Source: Schizophyllum amplum
Taxonomy: Eukaryota > Basidiomycota > Agaricomycetes > Agaricales > Schizophyllaceae
Length of the DNA stretch: 50,659 nt
NCBI GenBank assembly: GCA_007026445.1
Contig: VDMD01000153.1
Coordinates: forward strand, 1 to 50,659
Direction: 5' to 3'
Shown: piece after piece, positions 9,319 through 20,359 of the stretch
How positions within the stretch are numbered: the stretch's first letter is position 1
Layout of the letters: every line of letters starts with the position of its first letter
Made by a program: the position numbers and the translations under genes
Notes under the pieces: generated by a model
Seen by the model: the letters and a program-made list of their open reading frames with translations, nothing else
Told to the model about the DNA's origin: nothing
Database searches by the model: none

Positions 9319-12300
9319 CTAATAGGTGGACTCGTCAGAAAGACTATCAACACGAAGACACTGTCCATAAATCGGATGCTGTACGATGAGGTCTCTCGGC
9401 GTGTCTGTAGAGAACTCAGTGAATGTGTATATGGGAAAGAGCACGGTGGTAAAGCCGTCGGGATGCACATCATTGGTTCTCTTGATGCGGGCCGTGAGCA
9501 TTTCGCCAAAGGCAACGTCTTCGGCATCACCGCTCGCAGGTGGCAAACACTGTATGACAAAGCGCTCGTAGTAGCTGCGCACGGCTTGAAGGAAGCGAAT
9601 GCCGTAAAACTTGACACCGTCTTCGAAGATGCCAGCGGGTTGCGGATACGGAGGGACGTCGGGGTACTCCTTTGACTTTGACTTGCCGCCATCCAAACAG
9701 TAGCCCTTCTTGTGGTTCAACTCCTTTGCAGCCGGACCGCCGGGGTACATGAGTAACTTGCAACGAGCGCATGTCGCTTTTTTGCGCTGTCATTCAAGTA
9801 TATCAGCCATCTGAACTGAAATGAACGACGAAAAAGCTTACGTCTGCCCCGGACTTCGTCACTCCACCCTGCGCGCTTGACGTTGCAGATGAGAGTAGGT
9901 CGACTGCAAAGCAGTGCCTCTTCCAAAAGCCTTGACCTTGTCCGCTACGCGCTGCAAGAAGGTTGAGTCTACGATTATGACAACATTAACCAGGACGTGA
10001 GACTTACAAGTATAATCACCCGTATTGAGACGCTTCAGAATCTGGGGCTCAATCTCGGCAAGCTTGTCGAAAAGAGCGCGCGGATTTTTGGGCGTGTATG
10101 ATGAGCTGCTCTTCAGGCAGACCTGTCGGAGACGCTCATTGTACTTCTCCGTCGCTGGAATCCAGTGTTTCGACGTCATCTTGTATGTGATCCAATGCTC
10201 CTCCGCACGCATATCCATGAAGAGGTAGAACTCGACATCGCCCTTGATTACGAGTGCGAGCGGATCAAGGGAGGTGTGATGCAGGAAGAGAAGCTCAGAC
10301 CGAGACCGGGCGTTGCGAACTAACGGCAGTGGTGTCGCTACATCGGCATTTGCGAACGTCGTAGACGCAGGGGCAAGGGAGGTTGGCGCCATTGCAGAGT
10401 TGACGAGAGGCGATGTCACTGCGCTAGCAACACTGGCGGCGCTCTGCGACGATGCAGGTGTTGTAATCGCCGTATATGACGTGGATACAGGCATGGTCGT
10501 GCTTGCTTGGGGAGAGTAAGAGCCCGTTGGCCGCAAAAACAGTGAGGCTGGTCGTTGTTGAGACCCCTTTATATGATCCGGTTGCATCTGACGAGAAGTC
10601 CGATCAGAGTATGTCCACAAGTATGGTTCCAACAAACTCACAACAGAAAGGCGCACCCGTTTTTACGGGCTGAGATGTAGCTCTGATATCCTCGCACTCC
10701 TCGTGGCCGGGCCCGCCATTGTCGTCAAATCTATCCTCCCCTCGGAGTTCCTCATTGAATGTGAATGGCCTGCCAACATCGCCCTGTCCATCGTCGCCGC
10801 CCTCGTTGTGGCTACTCAAGTCAGAGAGAGTCAGATCGATGACGGTCTCGACACCGTCTTCGCCCCCATCCTCGCCCGTACGTTTGCGCTTCTGGGCAGA
10901 CTGTTGATTCGGTTCGCCCATCATGCGAGCGGCAGCAGCTATCCGCGCATGATCCATGTTGGCCTGCCCTTGTATCGGCGGGGAAGCGACAACAATAGCG
11001 CTGGATAAGAGGTCGGGAGCACCGAAAAGGAGGCCAGCGGTTGACGGCATAGGTTGCTGCAAAGAAGGTAGAGAGCTAGCTGCTTCTCCCGACGCTCCAG
11101 ATGACGTGGCGCTTGTAGTTGTGTCGCGAGCGACTTCGCGGATGGGGCCGCTGAGCTCGATGTCGTTGCTCTCATGACCTTGGAAGTCATAGCTATCCAT
11201 GCCGCTCGCGTCATCGCACAGAGCCGTCGCCTCTTCGACCAGGTCTTCGAGCTTCGGTTCAGTGTCGGTTTCCTCCTTGATCTTCCAGAGACCGTCGAAC
11301 GACTCGGCAACCTTAGATCGCACAAGACCGAATTTTTCCCCGGATGCTACAATGCGAAGTATAGGTATGGCGGGCGCCTGCGAGGGCTTGATGTTGCTAT
11401 TCCAGACCGCGTTAGCGTGGCTGACAAGTCGAATGTGGTGTGATCCTTCCGTCGATGCAATAAACCCACCGCGCTCCGCGCGGCTGCCTTGACATAGGAT
11501 GCGAAGATTGCGGCGAAGAACGAAATCGTGACATAGGGCGTTCATCATTGGAAGGCCACTGCTGAAGGAGCGCTGAAGGGAGTTCCATCCCTTATGTGAG
11601 GCTTCGATGCGACTACCGTCTGCTGCGACTCCTGCCGGCAGTCCAGGCCGAGCGAGGCAGCCCTTCTGCACGTGCGCAAGCTGCGTTCGATGCACCTGCG
11701 GGTACAGTAAGCAATGTAACCCTGTCACAGGATATTTACTCGCCTTTGCAGCAGACGAGTTCCACACGCCACCCTTCGCATCCCACTTCGCAAACATGTT
11801 CTCCATGTGCATAACCTGATCCGCACAATCAAAGTACGTAGCCGGTACGCCGTCGGATGCCTTGGTCTTCATGAGGGCATTGGTGATATCATGTGCGACG
11901 TGTACGCGGTTCGGGTTCCTGGTCCCATCGACAATGACGGCAAGGTATCTAGGCGCAAGATCAGCGTTAGCATAGCAGATAGAATAGTATAGCAAGAGCC
12001 AAGAAATACCTCATCAAAAAATGCCAGATGTCGAGCGCAATGTGGGCATCTGGAAATACCTCCTTGATGTGCGCACCGACGGTGCAACAGTTGTCGACAA
12101 CGGAAAGAGCTGGATATGAGACGCCTAACGCATCACATCGGGTGCGGTAGCCTTCGAGCATCTCGGTCATCTCTTTAAAAGACCCGCTGATACAGAAACG
12201 CTGTGAATTCGATCAGTTTTGACCCAAATGCAGCGAGTGACGACGAGCGCGATGGCGAGCTCCTGAAGGCAAATGTCCATTGCGTTGGCAAAGATTAAGT

Positions 12301-13842
12301 TGAAGGACATCATGAAGAAGAGATAAACGAAAGAATGGAGGGGACAGAAGCCAGCATGGAGGTTAGGGAAGACGAAGTAGCGCCATCAGCGGACATCCCA
12401 AAAAGGAAATCCCATTGTTTAACCCGCCGGTCCCGCGCGTGCCCACAGATAATTTGAGGTACCACTCGAAGAGAGACGGAGCACATACCCAAGTAAAGAT
12501 CAGCCCCGTCTCGGTGAGTCCACTGAGTATGCCGCCCTTGAGAACTTTCATGCGCCTCTGCTGGGCGTCGACGAGAGCGACCTTGCTTGCCGCGCGAAAT
12601 GTGGCGTCCATCGACATCGTATGTTTGGCTGGTTCTATATGTCAGATCTCGATCTAAGCACGGACGAGATAATGCTCGCTCACCTTCGATAGTTCGTAAC
12701 ATATCTGAACTCTCGTCTTGTCTCGTCTTAGTTGCAAAGTGAAGGAATGCCTCTGTTATAAGGTCTCCGCTGATTGAAGTGCCCGAATATCCTCCTATGT
12801 CGTCAAACGCGCTGAAGGGTGTAGGAGTCGTCGTATTTGTGTGCTGCGCAAAGAAGAACGACCCCGGCGTAGGGCGACGCCGGTCTCGCTGTTGCTCGTG
12901 GTAGTGCAGGCGGCGCAAATGATAATCTAGCAGGTGAAGCTCTGCAATGGTGCGCAGATTAGAAAACTACGATGGGAAGTGATGATGAAACTCACGCTTG
13001 ATGCTCTCTGCGAGACCGGCGGACGTCGTGCGCGGCCGGAGTTCTACAACCATGTTGAAAAGCTCGCGAGTGAGCGCACTCTTATGAAAAAATATGGGGA
13101 TTCCGTCTGTTGTTCGCGGGATCAGTAGTCAAGCTCGTGTGGACCTGCCAGGGATGCCACTCACATGGAACCTCCCAATGCTGCGCATTTCCCCAGAACT
13201 CTTTGCTCGTGGCGGCGTAGCAATACTGCTTGCTTTTGGCAGCCTTGCAGGAGTCGCAACGCAGCTGATAGCCAATTGCCGTCTCTTCCCGTTGCAGGCC
13301 ATGAACATCGCGGGGCCCTGTGTTGACCCAGCCGTGCCAGTGTACGTCGTCTGCCGTACAGACGGGGCAGCGAGCGCCGAGACTCGGGTAGAACAGCGGA
13401 TGGACGACGTGAATAGGTTTGATATAGAGGGTCGTCGGAGTGATCGCGGGGTACGCTTCTCGAAGGCGTTGATAGACGTAGGGTGGTGGCGTGAAGTGAG
13501 GGCCAAGGAGAGGTACGGTCTTGGGAAGAAGCTTGACGGTGTCTTTGTTCTTGCTGTTCCCATGTATGGCGACGAGCTCGTGCAGGTGCGTGACGTACTG
13601 GACGACCTCCGCTGCCCATTCGAGCTGCGCGATGTTCGTGCTGCTATCGCGAGGTTGGTTCTTCTTCCAAGTTTCCTTGCGCTTCGTGACCTGCTGCAAG
13701 TTTAGTGGTCGATAGAGATGGCGAACAAGTTACTCACCGCAGTTTTCCAGTCTGACTCGAACACCTTGCCGGCCTGAATGGTAGGCTGTGCGAGCTTCAG
13801 CTGTTGGAGAACAGCTTGAGGGTCGAAAGTCGAAGTGGTCAT
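9319..13842 (-). CDS. Large DDE/RNase H-fold transposase-like protein
   Basis: The start is MTTSTFDPQAVLQQLKLAQP at 13842, spliced in phase 0 to QVTKRKETWKKNQ. A zinc-type region follows (ARCPVCTADDVHWHGW ... LRCDSCKAAKSK), then HLLDYHLRRLHYHEQ, MDATFRAASKVALVD, GILSGLTETGLIFTW, RFCISGS, and the catalytic-looking blocks LSVVDNCCTVG and HIALDIWHFLMRY. Next come LAHVQKGCLARPG and GSRIEASHKGWNSLQR, a long acidic/Ser-rich linker, YLFMDMRAEEHWITYK, and a C-terminal zinc knuckle (CARCKLL ... LNHKKGYC) with YPDVPPYPQPAGIF. The stop is at 9321-9319. The frames are intact through at least eight exons, giving roughly 1,100 residues. The order matches a family widespread in basidiomycetes and usually left unnamed. 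It lacks the DIACQW-type motif of KDZ transposases. It could be an active element or a domesticated gene. Exon joins in the linker near 10,570-10,620 are uncertain. Confidence 0.7.
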
Positions 13843-14377
13843 GTCAGAATATTAGTGATAGATGAATAGTAGTGTAGAGAGGAAGATGACGGAAAAGAGA
13901 AAAGGGGGAACGAGGAACATACGGGTTCAAATGAAGGAAATGGTTCCGCTCCTCTGATCACTCCAATATTCGAATAAAACGTGGGCCAGACAGCAACCCA
14001 CGCAGGTTATTCCCCATTCAGTGTGCAGTATAGGGTTAGCTAAGATGTGACTATCGTAGATCTACTCATCGTAACTTGCAGGCAGCGCTCAGCACGCCGC
14101 ATCGGACCTGTGCGCGGGTGCGCACACGCATTTTGTGGCCAGTCAAAAGCTTTCAGTCGTGTAGATCTGTCTACTCTGTAGCAATGTACATGTGAGGAGA
14201 CATCCGATTCTCCGTAAATGCATAAGGGCGCGTCGGTGAGGGCGTCGTGGTGGTGTTGGCGTCGGCGGCGTCGGCGGTCAGGACGAAAAAGGCGGCGGCA
14301 GGCCAGCGTCATGTGTCACCTCCGCGTCACGCGGCACGCTTCCTCGTGCGCGTCGGCAACTCCCGCAAAATCGGTGA

Positions 14378-14427
14378 AAATCGGTCCTCGACCGATTTCG
14401 TCGGCCGTAATCGGTGCTCGACCGATT
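14378..14427. repeat. Twin hairpin sites AATCGGT-N5-ACCGATT
   Basis: The first site is AAATCGGTC-CTC-GACCGATTT at 14378-14398, a perfect 9-bp inverted repeat. The second is AATCGGT-GCTCG-ACCGATT at 14409-14427. A half site, AAAATCGGTG, lies just before them. The spacing of about 31 bp between dyads, three helical turns, would suit cooperative binding of a dimeric protein; this is inference. Confidence 0.6.
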
Positions 14428-14523
14428 TTGGACCCCGCTGGCTCTGCCGCCCTAGCCGTTGACGTGGCTTGCGCGCCCCAATGGCTTCCGCTTCAAGCAC
14501 GGGATCGTTGGCTCCGCGCGTCA

Positions 14524-14586
14524 GAATTCAAACTCCGAGCCACATTCCCGACCTACCCTGTATGAGGGCCCAGACTAGGAATCCCC
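14524..14586 (-). repeat. Right copy of the inverted repeat shared with 1137-1230
   Basis: Read on the minus strand it begins GGGGATTCCTAGTCTGGG and ends AATGTGGCTCGGAGTTTG, matching the left copy read on the plus strand. Together they enclose about 13.4 kb. Confidence 0.6.
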
Positions 14587-14760
14587 GCCTCCGCCTGCCC
14601 ACGGCATGTGCCGGACAAAGTTCAACAACAACAAAAGCCGGAATCTATTAGCACAGCGGATGGGTACATGGAATAAAGAACAGAGATGCAGCATGATATG
14701 TACGTGAATGTCGTGAGCAATATACTATACACAAGTCCATGGCGCGCCCCGCACACCCGT

Positions 14761-16073
14761 CTATCGCGACATCTCCCCGCTCGTCCGCGGAGAGCTCTCG
14801 GGCGTCGTGCACTCTAGGCGGAACCACAATGGTATCAGCTTCCACATCTTCTCGCGCTCCCGCGCCGCCCATGCCTCCAAACTTCGTGCGCACGCAGCAC
14901 ACTCGGAGAACTCGACGCTCTTCAGCTGTCCAAGCTCCTCCGCAACGTACAGGGGGTCGCCGCATCCGCGCTCGCGGTCGAATAGGTAGTGCTGCGTCGC
15001 CAGCTCAACTAACTCTGCAAAGTCCTTCCGGCAGGCGGCCGCTGACATGCAAACCGCGCCGCCCGTCGACGACTTGCGCACATGAGCCTGATAAGGGCTT
15101 TGCCGTCCATATTGCGTCTGCGACATGGCTTGAATGAGGGTCGTTATGGCGTGTTGCGCTGCCTCTTTCCCCAGGCATAGTCGTTGCAAGTCGAGCATGG
15201 CGAGCGACACACTATGTTCATCGACAGGCTCAAAGATTTGCGTGAACGGATAGCGCGACAGATCATAGAATGCGGAGGGTAGCAGGGAAGGCGCGTCGAC
15301 CTCGCGGGCGAGATTGATGACGTCCTGAACACGCGCAAAGTCAGTCTGCCAGATAGATAGAGGCGAAGACAGACGCACAATAGCGGACGGGTATCGCGGA
15401 TGAGTAGGCGGATTGCTCGACGCGAACGCAATCTCATGCGCCCGCGCAGCGTCCTCACGCAAGTCCCATTCCTTCAGCGTCGACGGCCACGCCTTGCTGA
15501 GGTGCGTGATCGCTTTCGCGCGGAGCGCGTCTATCAGATCTGCGCCCGTATCAGCCAGCGTCTCACGCTCCCCGCAGAGCACACGTACACTTCGTAGCCA
15601 GCCTGCATATTCCCGCTACGGCGCGAAAGTCGTCGCGGTCGTTGTTCCCGAACGTCCTGCCCGCCAAACATTAGCCCATCGTCTCACGAGGCAAGCCCAC
15701 ACGTCACGCACGGTCCATCATATAGCGCCGTAAGCAGGTGCGCCACGTCCGCGGCGCGGTCCTGTAAGTACAGCACCGGGCACCCATCCAGCTCGTCCCC
15801 GCCCCCACCCCCCGGCATCGCGAACATGTCCCGAAAGCAGATCGAGTGGCGCGCCAGCATCGACATGTGCACGCGGAACAGCGTGTCCTCCGCGCGCACG
15901 ATCACGCTGCCGTCCTCGAAGTACAGATCCGGGTGTCGCAGCAGCGCGAGCCCCGTCTCCGCGTCGAGGATCGTGCCCAAGGCGTCTGCGCCAGGGCGGT
16001 AGCAAAGGCGCGTGAAGCGGCGCGCAGGCTCGCGCGAGGGGCCGCTGTCGAAGGCCAGTGTCGAGGCCATCAT
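14761..16073 (-). CDS. BTB/POZ-domain protein (basidiomycete family)
   Basis: BTB domains mediate dimerisation and often recruit cullin-3 ligases; the role of this fungal family is unknown. Exon 1 (16073-15712) has HPDLYFEDGSVIVRAED, FRVHMSMLARHSICFRDMF and LTALYDG, a clear BTB core. Exon 2 (15656-15589) adds GNNDRDDFRAVAGICRLATK. Exon 3 (15539-14761) starts YLIDALRAKAITHLSKAWP and runs to a clean stop through INLAREVDAPSLLPSAFYDL and a Cys-containing tail. Introns of 55 and 49 nt have proper GT...AG ends and restore the frame exactly. The total is about 400 residues, usual for this family. The start is the first of two adjacent ATGs before ASTLAFDSG. Confidence 0.88.
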
Positions 16074-16488
16074 ATCGCGGTCGGGACCGGGCGAGAGAGG
16101 GAGAGAGCGCTGGACGGCGAGCTCGATGCGCCCGATGACAGCAGGATGAAAGAACGGACCGGAATCGGCCTTGGCTATTGTATTTCGCGCGCCTTATCTA
16201 ATCTTATTGGGAACAATGGCGGCAGTTGCCGTCGGTACCTGAGCTTTAATTAACGGTGGCGGCGCCGCTTGATGACATTGACAGCAAGGCTCGTGGCCTG
16301 CTTGTGGCTCGCAAGCGCAGGCGAGGCAGCTATCCTACTTACTCAATTTCTACTGTACATAGGGTATGTCCACATAAGTATGTTCAATTAAATACAACCG
16401 CGAAAGGTGTCGCTCTGACCCTCCGACCTGCAGCACCACAGACTCCCATACTTAGTAGCACGCGCCACCTCTTCCTATGGCCATCCAC

Positions 16489-18973
16489 TTACATCCCTGG
16501 CGCGCCCTTGCCCGCCAAGATCATGTCGTCCATGATCTCGTCGTGCTCGGTCCGCTTGTATGTCCGGATCGTCTCGCCATAGTCGGAAATATCGTATACG
16601 CGGAAACGTCTGTCGAACCTATGGGAGCGTTAGCTCTGGCCAGTACAATACAGGCTGTCAGTCAACTCGACACTTCGGCAACGACTAGCAATCCACTCAA
16701 GTGCCTTTGGTAGACATCCATGAACGGACACTCACCCAATCTTTCCGTAACCCGAATATGAGCTAGAAAGCCATCAGTGTCACTCGAGCTTCATAGGAAA
16801 GCCCAACTCACCCTCCACCCCCAAAGCACATCCACACGCCCTGTACGCGGCGGCAGTTGTCCGTCACTAAGAGAAAGTCAACCCCCGTCTTCCCCGCCCT
16901 ACACACGCAAGTACTCACGATGACTGTAACGCACAGCTGTCGTTAGCATCTACAATTCAATACCAAAGGAACGCTTGCTCACCAATGCCCATTCCCGATA
17001 GCCTTCACCTCGGGCGTGTTGCCCTTGCCCGTATGGTCATTTTCCAACGAGCCCAGGATTGCCTTCTCGAAGAAGCCATCGCTCTCCTTCGAGTTGCCCG
17101 GTAGCTCGTTGCCGGACTCGCCCTTGTCGAGCAGGCGGCCGGTGAGGGGGTCTTTGTCTGGGTCGTAGTATGTCTCAGGGCTGCAAATGGGATCAGACAT
17201 TGTGCTAGGAGCTACGGAGAGTGTACGCCTACGCACAGAGGCATATGGAAAAACATCAGCGCGTTGGGCTTGGCCATCCGCGCCTGGGTGGGCGTCACCT
17301 GGTCCTGCCGCCGCCAGACATCGCCGAAGTCCTTGCCGTCGTCGGGCGTAAACGGACGCAGGATCTGCTTGATTGACGCCGACTGCTGCAGAAACCAGTC
17401 GATTTGGGACTATGGGTGCGTTCAGTATGTCAAATTCTTGCTCTGCGCAGAAAAGCGCACCTGACGAATCCAGTCATACGCCGTGGGCTGGAAGATGCCC
17501 CACCAGTTGAAGTATCCTTTCGAGTAAGAGCCAGAGTCGAGGAAGTACATGGTGAGCAGGTGCGTCTTGGACGCGTCGGCGCTCATGACCTTCAGCACGT
17601 AGTTCCCAACGCCGTGTATATCTTTAGGCCCGCGCTCGACGAGGCTGTAAGGAAGCGCCTTCATCATCTTCACCTGCTCCTCCTTATTCTCTCCGTTCTC
17701 CTCATCGTGGTTGCCGAACACCGCCGTCCAGGCTATGCCGCGGTCCGTCACCGCGCGCGCAAACTTGGCGATCACGCTTTTCGGGTCCCACGACGTGCCC
17801 TGCCCGTTGAGCTGATCACCGGTGAACACAACGAGGTCCGGGTTCTCTGCCTCAAGCACATGGTCGACAAGGGAGAGCGTGGTGTCGTCGCCGTCGACGC
17901 AGTCCCCGCGGTCGGTGTCGAGGCATGCGCCGTGCGAGACGGAGAAGTGCAGGTCGGCGACTTGCAGGATCTTAAAGCGGCCGGAGCGGGAGAAATGGAG
18001 AGGTGGGGCGCGTGGCGGGACTTTCACGCCGCGCCGGATGGTGAGCCAGGCGGGGACGGTACGCGGGCTGGCCTCCATGGTTGGCGGGTCGAGCTTCTCG
18101 AAGCCGTACCACGGGCGGTCTTCGCCGTATAGCAGGTCGAGCTCGGTGACGATGTTAGAGCGCTCCTCGACGGACATTTGGCCCGCGGGCTTCCCGGTCT
18201 TGTACCAGAGATAAAGTGGTGGCGCGCGCACGACGCCTGCGCGGAGGGACATGTCGACCTTGTGCCATGTGCCGTCTTCGACGGATGGGGGACTATCTGA
18301 TGCTCCTAGGAGCTGAATCTCGGTGACGAGGTCAATGTCCTGCCGGCGAGTACGCCTATAGTATATGTTGAGGTATCCCGAGAGGTAGCTTGCTTCGTAG
18401 TTAAGATTGCGATCAACGCGCACCCAGTTACCCTGCAAAGCGTGAGCAAAAGTAGGGCGAGTTGACAGTCCACTCACCCGGATGGCATCTTTCTCTGGTG
18501 TGGAATCCGGATTGCAGAGGTCTCCGGCGACCTTGGGATTAAAGTAACACTGGGTCACTGCGATCTCTGATACTGCGGAAGGAGATGAGAGCGAGGTAGG
18601 TGGCTAAGTATAGGGACGCACATCCAGTGTCGTGGGGAAGCAGCGGGGCCCACACGTCCAGCGGCAGGCTCGCCGAGTCGACGGGGTTGTATGGAGCGGT
18701 GACGTTCCACCAATCAACGCCTTCGTCGGCACTCGAGTCGTCGTGATCATCCCCAGTCCCCAGCTCAATGGATGTGTCGGAATCTGCTAGGGGAAGTGAG
18801 AGGTCCACGACATCCCAGGACTGCCATCCCATGCGCTGTTTGATTCCGGGGCCGGGCGTTGGCTGGTAGAGAATGAAGAGGAAGGTGAGGAGACATGAGA
18901 AGCCGACTATCGCAGACAGTGGCGCCAGTATCGCGCGGAACCCGCGGGCGAGTCTGTACACGTTGAAGGCCAT
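16489..18973 (-). CDS. DCR2: Dcr2-like calcineurin-type metallophosphoesterase
   Basis: Dcr2 is a yeast phosphatase linked to cell-cycle entry and to damping the unfolded-protein response. The N-terminus (MAFNVYRLARGF, then a hydrophobic span IVGFSCLLTFLFILY) looks like a single membrane anchor. The Dcr2-type region WVRVDRNLNYEASYLSGYLN is followed by the metal-binding blocks ILQVADLHFS, VVFTGDQLNG and WTAVFGNHDEE, then FFHMPL, KAIGNGHC, GVWMCFGGGG and SYSGYGKIG, ending FDRRFRVYDISDYGE and a stop at 16491-16489. All expected phosphoesterase blocks are intact. Exon 1 joins as LPHDTG|LSEIAVTQCYF. The last third is broken by several very short exons. It is divergent from the uL23m gene with 166 bp between start codons. 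Confidence 0.9.
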
Positions 18974-19139
18974 CGCGCTCAGCGCTCGCGCGGAGTCAAG
19001 TGAACAAGGTGACCGTGGGGGAGGAGGGCAAGATGTGGCAACTGCGGAATGTCGGGCCGACTGCCGTGCCTCAGGCGCACGTGCGGACGCCGACGGAAAC
19101 TCATTTTTGTCGACGACGACCGCGACGACGAGGACGACA

Positions 19140-20138
19140 ATGCAGGCGGCGTTGAGCTTCGCTTGTCGGCGCGTACAGCGCTCGGCTGTGGCTGATTTTG
19201 GAGCGAGGAGATTCTACCGCGCACCGAGCAAACAGCCGCCGCTCCCCGAAGGCGCCCTCATCGCCAGAACCCAGTCGACACCGCATGCCGTCCGCGAACG
19301 CCGCGAGAAAAAGTCCGGCGAGCAGATTCCCCTCGGCGCCACCGACGCGCAGCCTACCGGGCTGTCACCCACCGAGTATGCGCGGTACCTCCGCCTGCGC
19401 CACACGGGCCGCATAGCGCACGGGCTCACACCCCAGCGTTGGCTGGCAGACGTCAACCGCCGGCGGTCGCGCGTCCGCGGTTTCGAGCACCTCAAGCGCG
19501 GCGAAGTGTCCCACCTGATTCCCGTTGGTGTCCCCGTCTACCTCCCCAACATCACCTTCACCTTCGTCCCCAACCACACCCCTCCCGGGCAGCCGTACAA
19601 CCCGTACGAGGCCACCTTCTACGTTGCGCCCAGCGTCACGAAGACCGACATTCGCTCGTACCTCCAGGGCCTCTACGGCGTGCGCACCACGTACATCCGC
19701 ACCGACAACTACATTGCCCCCCTCGTCCGCGACATGGAGAACCCCATGACCTTCAAGCGCAAGTACGGCGCGTACAAGCGCGCGGTCGTCGGTCTCGTCG
19801 AGCCCTTTTACTGGCCTAATCGCCTGGAGGACATGCCGGAGGAGAAGCGGAAGCAGCACGAGGAACAGCTCGAGCAGGCGTATGGCATTCAGAGCGCGAA
19901 GGACTACCGTACGTACGGCAGGCTCAGGATGATCAAGAAGCACCCCATCAAGTTCACGCCCGGGATGTGGTCGCGCCGCGCTATCCTACGCAACGTCATG
20001 GAGCGCAAGGAGCGGAGGATGGGGCTGGTGCTGAAGCAGACGGAGACCTGGACGGAGATGCGTGCTCGCGGCGAGCAGATCGTCCTCGGCAGCACATCGA
20101 AACCTGCGCAGGAGCAGATTGCGGAGCCCACCAAGTAG
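19140..20138 (+). CDS. MRP20: Mitochondrial large-subunit ribosomal protein uL23m
   Basis: The single-exon protein is 332 residues long and begins MQAALSFACRRVQRSAV, an Arg/Ala-rich mitochondrial targeting sequence. The conserved uL23 domain is seen as YEATFYVAPSVTKTDIRSYL, LYGVRTTYIRTDNYIAPL and YKRAVVGLVEPFYWP. It binds 23S-type rRNA near the peptide exit tunnel of the mitoribosome. The C-terminal basic extension (YGRLRMIKKHPIKFTPGMW) is typical of fungi. A longer upstream frame exists, but ATG 19140 begins the targeting sequence. It shares a short divergent promoter with the DCR2-like gene and is convergent with SEC6. Confidence 0.92.
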   Translation: MQAALSFACRRVQRSAVADFGARRFYRAPSKQPPLPEGALIARTQSTPHAVRERREKKSGEQIPLGATDAQPTGLSPTEYARYLRLRHTGRIAHGLTPQRWLADVNRRRSRVRGFEHLKRGEVSHLIPVGVPVYLPNITFTFVPNHTPPGQPYNPYEATFYVAPSVTKTDIRSYLQGLYGVRTTYIRTDNYIAPLVRDMENPMTFKRKYGAYKRAVVGLVEPFYWPNRLEDMPEEKRKQHEEQLEQAYGIQSAKDYRTYGRLRMIKKHPIKFTPGMWSRRAILRNVMERKERRMGLVLKQTETWTEMRARGEQIVLGSTSKPAQEQIAEPTK

Positions 20139-20359
20139 GCTACCACTCTATACTATCGCACCTAATACACCACTGCTCTCGTGCTCCTTTCTCTGTTGGT
20201 CCCCTTTGCAAGATGCGAAATGCAGAAAGTCGTGATCTCGTGAACAGTATGATAAAGATACAGTGCAGTAAAATGATGATACATGCAGGTCAGTCCAGCG
20301 CCCGCCCCGCGGTCCTGAAGATGGTATGCCCACAAGGTGTCCCGCGCCTTGTCTAACGT

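Larger units (their letters stand above)
13843..14760. other. Gene-free stretch upstream of the transposase-like gene
   Basis: No supported gene is present. The stretch holds the 5' flank of the transposase-like gene, two near-identical hairpins at 14378-14427, and the right copy of the inverted repeat at 14524-14586. Poly-G/GGC-rich microsatellite-like sequence occurs near 14230-14300. Confidence 0.5.

Noticed and set aside
9319..13842. KDZ-class transposase, the usual partner of fungal TET/JBP genes
   Set aside because: The KDZ hallmark blocks (such as DIACQW-type and the CxC-type cysteine clusters) are absent; the visible core (VVDNCC ... ALDIWHFL) belongs to a different DDE-type family.
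17404..18132. Long plus-strand frame (242 codons) over the phosphoesterase
   Set aside because: It is the antisense of conserved DCR2-like exons and has no recognisable motif; high GC makes such shadows common.
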